Assembly (NCBI RefSeq): GCF_900105415.1
Contig: NZ_FNSM01000001.1
Coordinates: forward strand, 7,944,001 to 8,008,000
Direction: 5' to 3'
From: Streptomyces sp. TLI_105
GTDB taxonomy: Bacteria > Actinomycetota > Actinomycetes > Streptomycetales > Streptomycetaceae
Length of the DNA stretch: 64,000 bases
A program made the position numbers and the translations under genes. Positions 44,531 through 54,555 of this stretch are shown piece after piece. The notes beneath the pieces are model-generated. The model was given only the letters and a program-made list of their open reading frames with translations, had not been told where the DNA came from and ran no database searches. Numbering within the stretch: position 1 is the first letter of the stretch; each line of letters begins with the position of its first letter.

Positions 44531-45583
44531 ATGTCCACTCATCGCAGTCGCCGACGTGCCGCAGCCGTCGCTCTGGGAACGGTCGTCACCTTGGCGCTCG
44601 GGGCGTGTTCCAGTGGCCAGGACACCGTGAAGCCGGGCGGCGACGACACCGCGAAGGTCGAGGGGAAGATCTCCCTGACGTATCTGCAGAAGCAGGGCGA
44701 CCAGGAGTACTTCATCGGTGAGGCCGCGGGGGCCAAGGCGAAGGCCCAGGAGCTCGGCATCGACCTGAGAGTGGTCAACCTGGGCAACGACGCCAACAAG
44801 ACGATCAGTGAGGTGCAGTCCGCCATCGCGCAGAAGACGAACGGCCTGATCGTCGTCGTCCCGGACCCCGCGGTGGGCCCCCAGCTAGCCCAGACCGCCA
44901 AGGACGGAAAGGTCGCGCTGCTCACCTCCGACGACCAGATCTGCACGACCGGCCCGGACCCGTCCGCCTGTGCTCCCGAGGCCCTGGTGCCGCGCATCGG
45001 GTTCAGCGGCGCCCAGATGGGTGGCGAGGTCGGCAAGCGCGCCGCCGAGGAGTTCAAGAAGGCCGGCTGGAACGCCGCCGACACCCGTACCGTCTCCGCC
45101 TGGAAGCAGGACGTCACCGTCTGCACCGACCGGGTGAAGGCCGCCGAGAAGGCCTTCAAGGACGGCGCGGGCGCGGACGTGAAGAACATCGCGGTCCCGA
45201 CGGACAACACGCCGACCGGTGCCCAGGACAAGATCGCGGCGACCGTCACCGCCAACCCCGGCGTGAAGCACTGGATCGTGTGGGGCTGCAACGACGAGAA
45301 CGTCCAGGGTGGCGTCACCGCCCTGGAGAACGCCGGCTTCAAGGCGTCCGACGTCATCGGCGTCGGCCTCGGCGCCTACCTGGCCTGCAAGAACTGGAGC
45401 TCGGGCAAGCCGTCCGGGATGAAGGCCGCCCTGTTCATCAACGGTGCCGACGTCGGCGCCCTGGCTGTGCAGACCATGTACGACAGGCTCAAGAACGGCA
45501 AGGGGTTCCCGAAGGAGGCGTTCGCGCCGACCAAGATGGTGGACGCCGCCGACTGGAAGGCCTCCGGGGTCACGTGCAGCTGA
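44531..45583 (+). CDS. Sugar ABC transporter substrate-binding lipoprotein (AraF-like)
   Basis: About 350 residues. Signal with a lipobox (VTLALGAC), then a type I periplasmic-binding fold: KISLTYLQKQGDQEYFIGEAAGAKAKAQELG, TISEVQSAIAQKTNGLIVVVPDP, and IGFSGAQMGGEVGKRAAEEF. This is the AraF/L-arabinose-type branch of the sugar binding proteins, which also includes galactose and rhamnose binders. ATG at 44531 follows AAGGAG. It heads the operon with the AraG- and AraH-like genes. Given the downstream galactosidases, D-galactose is a reasonable ligand, but L-arabinose is equally compatible. Confidence 0.85.
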   Translation: MSTHRSRRRAAAVALGTVVTLALGACSSGQDTVKPGGDDTAKVEGKISLTYLQKQGDQEYFIGEAAGAKAKAQELGIDLRVVNLGNDANKTISEVQSAIAQKTNGLIVVVPDPAVGPQLAQTAKDGKVALLTSDDQICTTGPDPSACAPEALVPRIGFSGAQMGGEVGKRAAEEFKKAGWNAADTRTVSAWKQDVTVCTDRVKAAEKAFKDGAGADVKNIAVPTDNTPTGAQDKIAATVTANPGVKHWIVWGCNDENVQGGVTALENAGFKASDVIGVGLGAYLACKNWSSGKPSGMKAALFINGADVGALAVQTMYDRLKNGKGFPKEAFAPTKMVDAADWKASGVTCS

Positions 45584-45594
45584 ACCGGCGCCGT

Positions 45595-45616
45595 GCGCCG
45601 GTCGCCTGACCGGCGC
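45595..45616 (+). terminator. Hairpin between the binding-protein and ATPase genes
   Basis: GCGCCGGTC-GCCT-GACCGGCGC is a 9-bp stem with a 4-nt loop, 12 bp after the binding-protein stop. In such operons this often protects or attenuates so that the binding protein is made in excess. The rest of the 338-bp gap contains short GACCTGAGGCTCCCCG-like repeats at 45640-45690 and no gene. Confidence 0.5.
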
Positions 45617-45921
45617 GCCTCCTCCGGTCGGTTGACCTGAGCCTCCCCGTCCGCTCGACTGACCTGAGGCTCCCCGCCGGGTCGACCGCCGGCCTGACGG
45701 TCGACGTCCGGTCGGCTGCCCGACACTCCAGGTGCGCCCGGTGTGGTGGGTCCGCCGGACCGCCACACAGGCCCCCCTCCTCTCGCGCCGCCGGCCCCGC
45801 CGTCGCTGCGTCGGGCCCCGCGCAGAGAGCCGCGCCCCCCCCGGCCACCCCTCGGCCGTGTACACCCTCCACCCCGTTGCCCACGCCGAAGCCGACCCGC
45901 TTCCAGCCTGCGAGGCCACCC

Positions 45922-47514
45922 ATGAACAGATCCGGCGCCGAACCACCGGAGCCCACACCCTCCACCGGCCGCCCCGGAGCCGACCGCCGCGGCGCGGTGA
46001 TCACCGTCGAGAACATCGCCAAGCGGTTCGGGACCGTCCAGGCGCTCGGCGGCGTCACGCTCGACTTCCCCGCGGGGCAGGTCACCGCGCTGATGGGGGA
46101 GAACGGTGCGGGCAAGTCGACCCTGCTCAAGATCCTCACCGGTGACCACCAGCCCACCGAGGGCCGTGTCCTCCTCGACGGCGAGCCGATCGCGTTCGCC
46201 GCCCCTCAGGACGCCATCAGGGCCGGCATCCGGATCATCCCGCAGGAACCGGAGATCATCCCGCACGTCTCGGTGGCGGAGAACGTCTACGCGGGCTCCC
46301 TGCCCCGCAAGCGCGGACGCGTCCTCGACCGTGCGGAGCTGAGGCGCCGCGTCGCGGCCGACCTCGCCCGGCTGGGCTTCGACAAGGTCATCGACCCCGG
46401 CGCACTCGGCTCGGAGCTCACCGCGGCCCAGCGTCAGCTGGTCGAGATCCTGCGCGCACTGACCGGTGATGCCAAGATCATCGCCTTCGACGAGCCCACC
46501 TCCTCGCTGTCCGAGCACGAGGTCGAGGCGCTGTTCGCGCTCATCGGCCGCCTCCGCGCCCAAGGCATCGCCGTCATCTACGTCTCGCACCGCATGAAGG
46601 AGATCTTCCGGCTCGCCGACCGGGTCGCCGTCCTGCGCGACGGTGCGGCGGCCGGGGTGCTGGACGCCGCGGCGACGAACGAGGAGGAGGTCGTCCGCCT
46701 CATGGTGGGCCGCGACCTGTCCTCGCTCTTCGTCCGTCAGGACGTCGCACGGGACGAGGTCGTCCTCGAACTGCACGACGTCGCCACCGACGACGTGACC
46801 GGCGTCGACCTCCGGATCCGGGCCGGTGAGGTCGTCGCCCTCGCCGGACTCATCGGCGCCGGCCGCTCGGAACTGGCCGGCGCGATCGCCGGAGACCTCC
46901 CGATCCGCTCCGGCAGCATCAGCATGAACGGCCGGCGTCTCTCCCTGCGCAACCCGAAGGACGCCATCAGGGCCGGTATCGGGCTCGCCCCCGAGGAACG
47001 CAAGGCCCAGGCACTGTTCCTCCAGCGATCCATCCGGGACAACACCTCACTCGTCAGCCTCGAACGGCTGCGCCGTCTGAGGTTCGTGAGAAGAGGTCAG
47101 GAAAGCGCCGTCGCGCAGGAGTACACCGACCGGCTGCGGGTCCGCACGCCCTCCATCGAGCACGAGACCGGGAAGCTCTCCGGAGGAAACCAGCAGAAGG
47201 TGGTCCTCGCCCGCTGGCTGGCCCGCACACCCCGGCTGCTGATCCTCGACGAGCCCACGCGTGGCATCGACATCGGAGCCAAGGCCGAGATCTACCAGAT
47301 CATCGCGGACCTCGCCCGCAGCGGCGTCGCCCTCCTGGTGATCTCCTCCGAACTCCCCGAGGTGCTCGGCCTCGCGGACCGTGTCGCCGTCATGCAGAAC
47401 GGCCGGATCACCGGCGAACTGAGCCGGGCAGAGGCCACCGAGGAGGCCATCCTCAGCCTCGCCATGGCCGACGACCTCAGCACCCCCGCCCTCATGCCTG
47501 GAGCACTCCGATGA
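45922..47514 (+). CDS. Sugar ABC transporter ATP-binding protein (AraG/RbsA type)
   Basis: About 530 residues, two ATPase domains in tandem. First: MGENGAGKSTLLKILTGDH, LTAAQRQLVEILRALTGDAKIIAFDEPTSSLS. Second: Walker A is degenerate (GLIGAGRSELAGAIAG), signature SGGNQQKVVLARWL and Walker B LLILDEPTRGIDIGAK. This is the AraG/MglA/RbsA pattern with one non-catalytic-like Walker A, typical for the family. ATG at 45922 follows GAGG; a start 15 codons upstream lacks a site. It couples by ATGA overlap to the permease gene. Confidence 0.88.
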   Translation: MNRSGAEPPEPTPSTGRPGADRRGAVITVENIAKRFGTVQALGGVTLDFPAGQVTALMGENGAGKSTLLKILTGDHQPTEGRVLLDGEPIAFAAPQDAIRAGIRIIPQEPEIIPHVSVAENVYAGSLPRKRGRVLDRAELRRRVAADLARLGFDKVIDPGALGSELTAAQRQLVEILRALTGDAKIIAFDEPTSSLSEHEVEALFALIGRLRAQGIAVIYVSHRMKEIFRLADRVAVLRDGAAAGVLDAAATNEEEVVRLMVGRDLSSLFVRQDVARDEVVLELHDVATDDVTGVDLRIRAGEVVALAGLIGAGRSELAGAIAGDLPIRSGSISMNGRRLSLRNPKDAIRAGIGLAPEERKAQALFLQRSIRDNTSLVSLERLRRLRFVRRGQESAVAQEYTDRLRVRTPSIEHETGKLSGGNQQKVVLARWLARTPRLLILDEPTRGIDIGAKAEIYQIIADLARSGVALLVISSELPEVLGLADRVAVMQNGRITGELSRAEATEEAILSLAMADDLSTPALMPGALR

Positions 47515-48557
47515 CCGACACCACCGTCTCCCTCGCCCCGGACCGGACGGAGGGCGATCCGGCACTGGCACCGGCAGCGCCCGGCCGGCGGTTCCGGATC
47601 GCCGCGGTCGGCGGGCAGAACCTCAGCCTGATCGGCGCCCTCGTCGTCGTGCTCGCGCTGTTCGGCTTGCTCAACGACAACTACCTCAGCTGGTCGAACA
47701 TGCAGGTCATCGGCGAGGCCGCGACCCTCGTCGGGCTCCTCGCCGTCGTCCAGACCGTCGTCATCATCTGCGGCGCGCTGGACATCTCCGTCGGCTCCCA
47801 GGCCGGACTCGCCTCCGTCGTCAGCGCCATGGCCTTCACCTCCACGGGCTCCAGCGCCGTCGTCGGCATCGCCGCGTCCCTCGGCGTCGGCGTGCTCGCC
47901 GGCGTACTGAACGGTGTGATCATCGTGTACGGGCGGGTCAACCCGACCATCGCGACGCTCGCCGGACTCGCCGCGTACAAGGGCATCGCGCAGCTCGTCT
48001 CGGACGGCCGCGCGCAGGGCTACGTCCTCAACGACAGCGTCTTCGTCTTCCTCGGCCGCGGGAAGATCGCCGGACTGCCGGTGATGATCTGGATCCTGGC
48101 CGTCGTCGCGCTCGCGGTCCACGTCCTCCTCACCTACACGGACATCGGCCGCAACCTCTACGCCATCGGCGGCAACGACACCGCGGCCCGCCTCGCCGGC
48201 ATCTCCATCAACAAGTACCTCATCGCCGCCTACTCCCTGTGCGGCGTGGTCGCGGCCGTCGCCGGCGTCCTGCTCACCGCACGCACCGGATCGGGACAGC
48301 CCGTGTCCGGCAGCGAGGGCCTGGAACTCAAGGCCATCACCGCCGCCGCACTGGGCGGCTGCGCCCTCAAGGGCGGCAAGGGCGGCATCGGCGGCACCCT
48401 GCTCGCGGTCGCCCTGCTCGGCGCCCTCGAGAACGGGCTCACCGTCCAGGGCATCAACACCTTCTGGCAGAACGTCGCCCAGGGCGCGCTGCTCGTCATC
48501 GCCGTCGTCATCCAGCAGCGCCGCAACAAGGAACGCCGCATCGGCCTCCCCACCTGA
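47511..48557 (+). CDS. Sugar ABC transporter permease (AraH/RbsC type)
   Basis: About 348 residues with around ten membrane segments. GALDISVGSQAGLASVVSAM, VNPTIATLAGLAAYKGIAQL, NLYAIGGNDTAARLAGISIN and ALENGLTVQGINTFWQNVAQGALLV are the hallmarks of the RbsC/AraH/MglC permease group. Starts with an ATGA overlap at 47511 and lies 49 bp ahead of the GH2 gene. It likely works as a homodimer with the AraG-like ATPase. Confidence 0.9.
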   Translation: MTDTTVSLAPDRTEGDPALAPAAPGRRFRIAAVGGQNLSLIGALVVVLALFGLLNDNYLSWSNMQVIGEAATLVGLLAVVQTVVIICGALDISVGSQAGLASVVSAMAFTSTGSSAVVGIAASLGVGVLAGVLNGVIIVYGRVNPTIATLAGLAAYKGIAQLVSDGRAQGYVLNDSVFVFLGRGKIAGLPVMIWILAVVALAVHVLLTYTDIGRNLYAIGGNDTAARLAGISINKYLIAAYSLCGVVAAVAGVLLTARTGSGQPVSGSEGLELKAITAAALGGCALKGGKGGIGGTLLAVALLGALENGLTVQGINTFWQNVAQGALLVIAVVIQQRRNKERRIGLPT

Positions 48558-48606
48558 GGCGACCGCGACCTGGCAGGAACACCCCCGTCTCACAAGGAGT
48601 GGAGAT

Positions 48607-51600
48607 TTGACGCGCAGACGCACCTTCCTCATGGCAGGAACCGCCGTCGTGGCGGGAGTGGTGGCCGGCCCGCTGGGCTCCGCGACCACGGCGGCGGCCT
48701 CCGGGACCGTCGACGGAGCGGGAGCGGGGGCCCCGGCAGACGCTCTGCCGCAGCCCACGGTCACCCTGACACCCGTGCCCGACACCGTCGCGGGTGTGCG
48801 CGAGCCGGTGCTGAGCCTCAACGGCAGCTGGTCGATCTCCACCGAGCCGCCCGCGGAGTTCTGGCGCGACGACGTCGACACCTCGGGCTGGCCGCGGGTC
48901 GAGGTGCCCGGAGAGCCCGCCATGCAGGGTGTGGACGTGCCGCAGGACAAGGAGTTCGCGTACCGGACCAAGGTCCCGGTGCCCGCCGACTTCGCCGGGC
49001 AGCGGATCGTCCTGCGCTTCGACGGGGTGTACAGCGACGCCCGGCTCTGGGTGAACGGGGCCCACGTCCGCGACCACCGAGGCGGATTCACGAGCTGGCA
49101 GGCGGACATCACCGACCACGTCACCGCGGGTACGGAGGCGTGGGTCACCGTCGGCGTCACCGACCGCTGGCAGGACCTGTCGTACGAGACCTTCTACGCC
49201 CGCCACCGCATCGGCGGCATCCTCGGCGACGTACGGCTGATCGCCCTACCGCCGGGACATCTGTCGAGCGTCCACGTGTCCACGACCTTCGACACCCGAT
49301 ACCGCGACGCGGCCCTCGGCCTCCGGCTGACCCCGGCGGGCGCCGGCGCACTGCCGGTGCGGCTGGTCCTGCGGGACCCTGCGGGAGCCGAGGTGCTCAG
49401 CCGCTCCCTCACCCCCGGCGGACCCACGCAGTACGACATCGCCGTCACTGCCCCGCTCAAGTGGGACGCCGAACACCCGAACCTCTACACCCTGGAACTG
49501 ACAGCGGGGCCCGAGGGCGCCGAGTCCACCGTGACGCGCAGAGTGGGCTTCCGGCAGATCAAGGTCGACGGCAAGCGACTGCTCGTCAACGGCCGGGAGG
49601 TCAAGCTGCGCGGTGTCGCCCACCACCAGGTCAGCCCGACGATGGGCCGAGGCGCCACCGGCCGCTGGGACGAGCAGGACGTACGCCTGTTCAAGGAAGC
49701 CAACGTCAACCTCATCCGTACCTCCCACTACCCGCCCACCGAGGCCCTGCTCGACGCCGCCGACCGGTACGGGATGTACGTGGAGGAGGAGACCGCGGTC
49801 TGCTGGGTGAACCAGCAGGGTCACGACGACCTCCTCGACGACCCGGCGTTCAAGCCGGACTGGCTCGGCCAGCTCGCCGAGATGGTGGAGCGGGACCGCA
49901 ACCACGCCTGCGTCCTGATCTGGTCCATGGGCAACGAGAACATCGGCTGGGGCGCCAATCCGCAGGCCCAGTGGGACTACCTGAAGGCCGCCGACCCCTC
50001 GCGGCCCGCCGTCTACAGCCACGCCGAGACGTACTCGACCGGCGCGAGCTACGACATCTTCACCGCCCACTACCCGGACGTGAAGGGCCAGTTGGGCGGC
50101 GAGACCGCCAAGCCCTCGCTCTACGACGAGTACGCCCACCTGCCCGCGTACAACGTCGACGACCTGAGGACCGACCCGGGCGTCCGCACCTTCTGGGGCG
50201 AGACGATCTCGCGGTTCTGGCCCAAGGTCCACGACACGTACGGGGTCGTCGGCGGCGCGATCTGGGGCGGGGTCGACGAGGTGTTCCCGCTTCCCGGAGA
50301 GGTCTCCGGCACCGCCGAATGGGGCCTCGTCGACATCTGGCGGCGGCAGAAGCCGGAGTACTGGCTGGCGAAGAAGGCGTACTCGCCCGTCCGGGTCCCC
50401 GACGCGCCGCTGCTCGGGCAGCGGGCCCGTACCCCCCTCACCGTTCCGGTCTCCAACTGGTTCGACTTCACGAACCTGTCGGAGCTGACCGTCCGTTGGC
50501 GGGTGGGCGGCGCCCAGGGGACGATGCCCGGCATCGACCTCAAGCCGGGAGCGAGCGGCAAGCTGAGCATCCCGTACCGCTCCTGGACCGAAGGCGAGGT
50601 GCTCGCACTCGACTTCCTCGACGACCGGGACCGCCTGGTCGACTCCTACGCCCTGCCCATCGGACCCGTCGCCGCACCGGCCCCGCCCCGCCCCGCGGGC
50701 TCCGCGCCCGCCGTCGAGGAGAGCGACGCGAGCCTCACACTGACCGGTGCCGGCTTCTCCGTCGCCTTCAGCAGGACGACCGGCCTGATCACCCGGGCGG
50801 AGTACGGCGGCACGACCGTGCTCACCGACGGCCCGCACCTGCACGTCCGCGGCGGATATCTGCCGCCCTGGACCTTCGGGTCGATCAGCGTGCGCCAGAA
50901 GGACGCGAGCACCACCGTCGTCACGATCTCGGGCAGCCACGGCGCGAGTCCGGTCGTCTTCGACGTCACGGTCGACGGCACCGGACTGCTCACCACGACG
51001 TACACCATCGTCAAGGCCCTGCCGGGGCAGCCGGACAGCGGCTACAAGGAACTCGGCGTGCGCTTCGGCGCCCCCGACGGGGCCGACCGCATCGACTGGC
51101 GCACCGGTTCCCTCTGGTCGGTGTACCCGGACGACCACATCGGCCGGCCCGTGGGCACCGCGCTCGCGGTGCCGCAGCACGCGGGATCCGTCTACCGGGA
51201 ACGGCCCGGATGGAGCTGGTCGCAGGACACCCACTCGTACTTCCTCTACGGGAAGGACGACGCCGGCCGGGAGACGAACGACTTCCGCGCCCTGCGCTCC
51301 GCCGTCCACACCTTCGCGCTGACCCGCCCGGACGGCACCGGCGTGCGCGTCGAGTCCGACGGGAGCGTCGCGGCCCGGGTCGACCGGACCCCGCCCCGGT
51401 GGGTCGACGACAGCGACCCGGGCATCACGTACCAGGGCGCATGGACACATGCGCGGGGTGAGGGGTGGACGCACGATGACTTCGGGGACACCGAGTCCTT
51501 CTCGTTCACCGCGGGCGACTGGTGCGAGTTCGGCTTCGACGGCACCGGCGTCGAGTGGCTCGGCGGTCACGGCTCCAACCTCGGCCTGATCGACGTGTTC

Positions 51601-51942
51601 ATCGACGGGCGACTCGACACCACCGTCGACCAGTACGCACCCGCCAAGCAGTACCAGCAGGTCGTCTACCGCAAGACGGGCCTCGCCGAGGGGCGGCACA
51701 CCATCCGCCTGGTCGTCACCGGAGAGAAGAACCCCTCTTCCTCAGGCATCCTCCCGCTCGTGGACGCGTTCCAGGCCCTGTCGGCCACCACAGGGGCGGC
51801 ACGGGCCCTGTTCGTCGACACGCACTGGAACTATCCCGACTTCGGCTACGGGGGCGGCGACTACTACCGGCCCACCGTGCGGGTCGTCGACGGGACGACG
51901 GGCGCGGTCTCGCTGCGGCTGGGAACGTTCGCGACGACCTGA
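48607..51942 (+). CDS. Exported glycoside hydrolase family 2 (beta-galactosidase-like)
   Basis: 1111 residues. TTG start (48607) behind AAGGAG; N-terminus TRRRTFLMAGTAVVAGVVAG is a twin-arginine signal. Domains: GH2 sugar-binding fold (about 60-210), immunoglobulin-like (about 210-330), catalytic TIM barrel (about 330-600) with acid/base Glu444 in SMGNEN and nucleophile Glu508 in YDEYAHL, a further beta-rich region and a C-terminal glycan-binding-like domain (WCEFGFDGTGVEWLGG, about 965-1070). This is the long beta-galactosidase/beta-glycosidase type. It is the fourth gene of the sugar-import operon, hydrolysing glycans outside the cell. Confidence 0.9.
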   Translation: MTRRRTFLMAGTAVVAGVVAGPLGSATTAAASGTVDGAGAGAPADALPQPTVTLTPVPDTVAGVREPVLSLNGSWSISTEPPAEFWRDDVDTSGWPRVEVPGEPAMQGVDVPQDKEFAYRTKVPVPADFAGQRIVLRFDGVYSDARLWVNGAHVRDHRGGFTSWQADITDHVTAGTEAWVTVGVTDRWQDLSYETFYARHRIGGILGDVRLIALPPGHLSSVHVSTTFDTRYRDAALGLRLTPAGAGALPVRLVLRDPAGAEVLSRSLTPGGPTQYDIAVTAPLKWDAEHPNLYTLELTAGPEGAESTVTRRVGFRQIKVDGKRLLVNGREVKLRGVAHHQVSPTMGRGATGRWDEQDVRLFKEANVNLIRTSHYPPTEALLDAADRYGMYVEEETAVCWVNQQGHDDLLDDPAFKPDWLGQLAEMVERDRNHACVLIWSMGNENIGWGANPQAQWDYLKAADPSRPAVYSHAETYSTGASYDIFTAHYPDVKGQLGGETAKPSLYDEYAHLPAYNVDDLRTDPGVRTFWGETISRFWPKVHDTYGVVGGAIWGGVDEVFPLPGEVSGTAEWGLVDIWRRQKPEYWLAKKAYSPVRVPDAPLLGQRARTPLTVPVSNWFDFTNLSELTVRWRVGGAQGTMPGIDLKPGASGKLSIPYRSWTEGEVLALDFLDDRDRLVDSYALPIGPVAAPAPPRPAGSAPAVEESDASLTLTGAGFSVAFSRTTGLITRAEYGGTTVLTDGPHLHVRGGYLPPWTFGSISVRQKDASTTVVTISGSHGASPVVFDVTVDGTGLLTTTYTIVKALPGQPDSGYKELGVRFGAPDGADRIDWRTGSLWSVYPDDHIGRPVGTALAVPQHAGSVYRERPGWSWSQDTHSYFLYGKDDAGRETNDFRALRSAVHTFALTRPDGTGVRVESDGSVAARVDRTPPRWVDDSDPGITYQGAWTHARGEGWTHDDFGDTESFSFTAGDWCEFGFDGTGVEWLGGHGSNLGLIDVFIDGRLDTTVDQYAPAKQYQQVVYRKTGLAEGRHTIRLVVTGEKNPSSSGILPLVDAFQALSATTGAARALFVDTHWNYPDFGYGGGDYYRPTVRVVDGTTGAVSLRLGTFATT

Positions 51943-51945
51943 CAC

Positions 51946-51975
51946 GTGGGCCCTCGGGCAACCCCGAGGGCCCAC
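51946..51975 (+). terminator. Strong hairpin after GH2
   Basis: GTGGGCCCTCGGG-CAAC-CCCGAGGGCCCAC is a perfect 13-bp stem with a 4-nt loop, 4 bp after the GH2 stop, followed by CCCCTCTGTT. It ends the ABC/GH2 transcript; GH59 downstream needs its own promoter. Confidence 0.75.
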
Positions 51976-52054
51976 CCCCTCTGTTCCGCACCTCCGCAGT
52001 CGTTTCCCGGCGCCCGGTGCCACCTCCAGGCGCCCCCACCCAGAAGGAGTCCAC

Positions 52055-54469
52055 ATGACCCGGGCACCCGTGCGCCTCCGGCGCACGCTCGCCGCGTTCC
52101 TCGGCCTGTCGTTGGGCGTGCTCAGCGGCGGCCTGGCCGCGCCTACCGTCTCGCAGGCCGCGCCCTCGTCCGCGCCCACCCCCTCGACCTCGACCTCGAT
52201 CACGGTCAACGGCACCAAGCCGGGCCTGACCTTCGACGGAGTCGGAGCGATCTCCGGCGGCGGCGGCAACTCCCGTCTCCTGGTCGACTATCCGGAGCCG
52301 CAGCGCAGCGAGCTGCTCGACTACCTGTACAAGCCCGGCTACGGTGCCTCCCTGCAGCTGCTGAAGCTGGAGATCGGCGGCGACACCAACTCCACCGACG
52401 GTGCCGAACCCAGCCACATGCACACGGCCGGCACCGTCGACTGCAACCAGGGCTACGAGTGGTGGATGGCCGAGCAGGCCAAGGCCCGCAACCCGCGGAT
52501 CAAACTCGCCGCACTGTCCTGGGGCGCCCCCGGTTGGCTCGGCGGTGGCAACTTCTGGTCCCAGGACACCATCGACTACCTGATGTCCTGGATGGACTGC
52601 GCCGACGGCCACGGCCTCACCATCGACTACCTCGGCGGCTGGAACGAACGCGGCTACGACAAGACCTGGTACCGGAACCTCAAGGCCGCTCTGGTCTCCC
52701 ACGGCTACGGCGCCACCAAGGTCGTCGCCGCGGACAGCGACTGGGGCGTGGCCGACGCCATGGCGCAGGACCAGGCGTTCAAGGACGCCGTCGACATCGT
52801 CGGCGTGCACTACCCGTGCGGGTACCTCGACGCCTACGCCACCTGCCCCAGCACCCCCACCGCCCAACGTCTCGGCAAGCCGCTGTGGGCCAGTGAGAAC
52901 GGCTCCCAGGACGCCGACACCGGCGCGCCCGCCGTGGCGCGGTCGATCAACCGCGGTTACCTCGACGGAAAGATGACCGCCTACTTCAACTGGCCGGTCA
53001 TCGCCGCCCTCTACCCGAACCTCTTCTTCTCCACCGACGGCATGTCCGTCGCCAACCAGCCCTGGTCGGGCAACTACCACATCGGCAAGACCACCTGGGT
53101 GACCGCGCACACCACGCAGTTCACCCGGCCCGGCTGGCGCTACATCGACTCGGCGGGCGGCTACCTGGGCGGCACGCGCACCAACGGCAGCTACGTGACG
53201 CTGAAGTCGACGAACAACACCGACTACAGCACCGTCATCGAGACGATGGACGCCACCAGTGCCCAGACCGTCTCGTTCTCCGTCACCGGCGGCCTGTCCA
53301 CCGGCCAGGTCCACGTCTGGGACACCGACGTCAAGTCGGACGACTCCTCCCGCTGGTTCGTCCACCAGCAGGACGTCACCCCGAGCGGCGGCAAGTACAC
53401 GCTCACCCTCCAGCCCGGCCACCTCTACACCGTGACCACCACGACCGGCCAGGGCAAGGGCACGGCCGTCTCGCCCGCTCGCAAGGCGCTCGGCCTGCCG
53501 TACTCGGACGACTTCGAGACCCGCGCCACCACCACCTCGCCGAAGTACTTCTCCGACATGAACGGCGCCTTCCAGTCGGTGTCCTGCGGCGGAGGCCGTA
53601 CCGGCACCTGCCTGCGGCAGATGGCCCCGATGTCGCCGATCCGGTGGACCGAGGAGCCGTACAACGCCCCGTACACGATCATGGGCGACGGCACCTGGAG
53701 CAACTACACCGTCTCCGCCGACACCATGTTCGAGCAGGCGGGCACCGTCGAACTCCTGGGCCGCGTCAACCAGCAGGGCAGGAACAACAACGGCCTGAAC
53801 GCCTACCACCTGCGGGTCAGCGACACCGGCGCCTGGTCCATCGACAAGAGCGACACCAAGTGGAACTTCACCACCCTGGCGAGCGGCACCACCGGCGCAC
53901 TCGGCACCGGCAGCTGGCACACCATCGCGTTCACGCTTGAGGGCTCGGCCCTCACTGCGGTCGTCGACGGCGTCACCGTCGGCAGCGCCACCGACCTCGG
54001 CTATACCAACGGCCAGGCCGGCCTCGGTGTCACCGGCTACGTCACCGAACAGTTCGACGACTTCGCCCTGACCCCGGGCACCCCCACCTCGCACGAGGGC
54101 CGGGTCGCCTCCGGTCTGGCCGGCAAGTGCGCCGCCGCCGACGCCTCCGGAGCGAGCGGCACGCCGGTCGTGCTGTGGGACTGCGACGGGGGAGCCGCGC
54201 AGACCTGGACCTGGTCCAACGGCACCCTGACCCAGGGCGGCAAGTGCCTGGACGTCACCGGCCAGGGCACCGTCGACGGCACGGCCGTGATCCTCTGGGA
54301 CTGCACGGGCGGCGCCAACCAGCAGTGGGCGCCGCAGCCCGACGGCAGCCTGAAGGGCGTTCAGTCGGGCCGCTGCCTCGACGTCCCCGGGGGCTCGACC
54401 ACCAACGGCACCGAGCTGGTGATCTGGGACTGCAACGGCGGGGCCAACCAGCGGTGGACGCTCCCGTAG
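52055..54469 (+). CDS. Exported GH59-type galactosidase (galactocerebrosidase-like) with ricin-B lectin
   Basis: 804 residues. N-terminal signal (LAAFLGLSLGVLSGGLAAP). Catalytic domain about 50-350: FDGVGAISGGGGNSRLL, SWGAPGWLGGG, DYLGGWNERGYDKTW with acid/base Glu198 and LWASENGSQDAD with nucleophile Glu281, the GH59 motifs. A beta-sandwich follows (GGYLGGTRTNGSYVTLKST; laminin-like ETRATTTSPKYF) and the last 130 residues form a ricin-type beta-trefoil with three QxW repeats (QTW, QQW, QRW). GH59 enzymes remove beta-galactose from galactolipids or glycans. It starts with ATG 79 bp after the GH2 terminator. Confidence 0.9.
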   Translation: MTRAPVRLRRTLAAFLGLSLGVLSGGLAAPTVSQAAPSSAPTPSTSTSITVNGTKPGLTFDGVGAISGGGGNSRLLVDYPEPQRSELLDYLYKPGYGASLQLLKLEIGGDTNSTDGAEPSHMHTAGTVDCNQGYEWWMAEQAKARNPRIKLAALSWGAPGWLGGGNFWSQDTIDYLMSWMDCADGHGLTIDYLGGWNERGYDKTWYRNLKAALVSHGYGATKVVAADSDWGVADAMAQDQAFKDAVDIVGVHYPCGYLDAYATCPSTPTAQRLGKPLWASENGSQDADTGAPAVARSINRGYLDGKMTAYFNWPVIAALYPNLFFSTDGMSVANQPWSGNYHIGKTTWVTAHTTQFTRPGWRYIDSAGGYLGGTRTNGSYVTLKSTNNTDYSTVIETMDATSAQTVSFSVTGGLSTGQVHVWDTDVKSDDSSRWFVHQQDVTPSGGKYTLTLQPGHLYTVTTTTGQGKGTAVSPARKALGLPYSDDFETRATTTSPKYFSDMNGAFQSVSCGGGRTGTCLRQMAPMSPIRWTEEPYNAPYTIMGDGTWSNYTVSADTMFEQAGTVELLGRVNQQGRNNNGLNAYHLRVSDTGAWSIDKSDTKWNFTTLASGTTGALGTGSWHTIAFTLEGSALTAVVDGVTVGSATDLGYTNGQAGLGVTGYVTEQFDDFALTPGTPTSHEGRVASGLAGKCAAADASGASGTPVVLWDCDGGAAQTWTWSNGTLTQGGKCLDVTGQGTVDGTAVILWDCTGGANQQWAPQPDGSLKGVQSGRCLDVPGGSTTNGTELVIWDCNGGANQRWTLP

Positions 54470-54482
54470 CGACTGCCGGAAG

Positions 54483-54514
54483 CGCGCCGTCCGGACTTGA
54501 GTCCGGACGGCGCG
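54483..54514 (+). terminator. Strong hairpin after GH59
   Basis: CGCGCCGTCCGGAC-TTGA-GTCCGGACGGCGCG is a perfect 14-bp stem, 4-nt loop, 13 bp after the GH59 stop, and lies before the convergent amidohydrolase relic, so it may serve both directions. Confidence 0.75.
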
Positions 54515-54555
54515 TCGTCGCGTCGGCGTGTCGGCCTTTGTGGGGAGCGAGCCGG

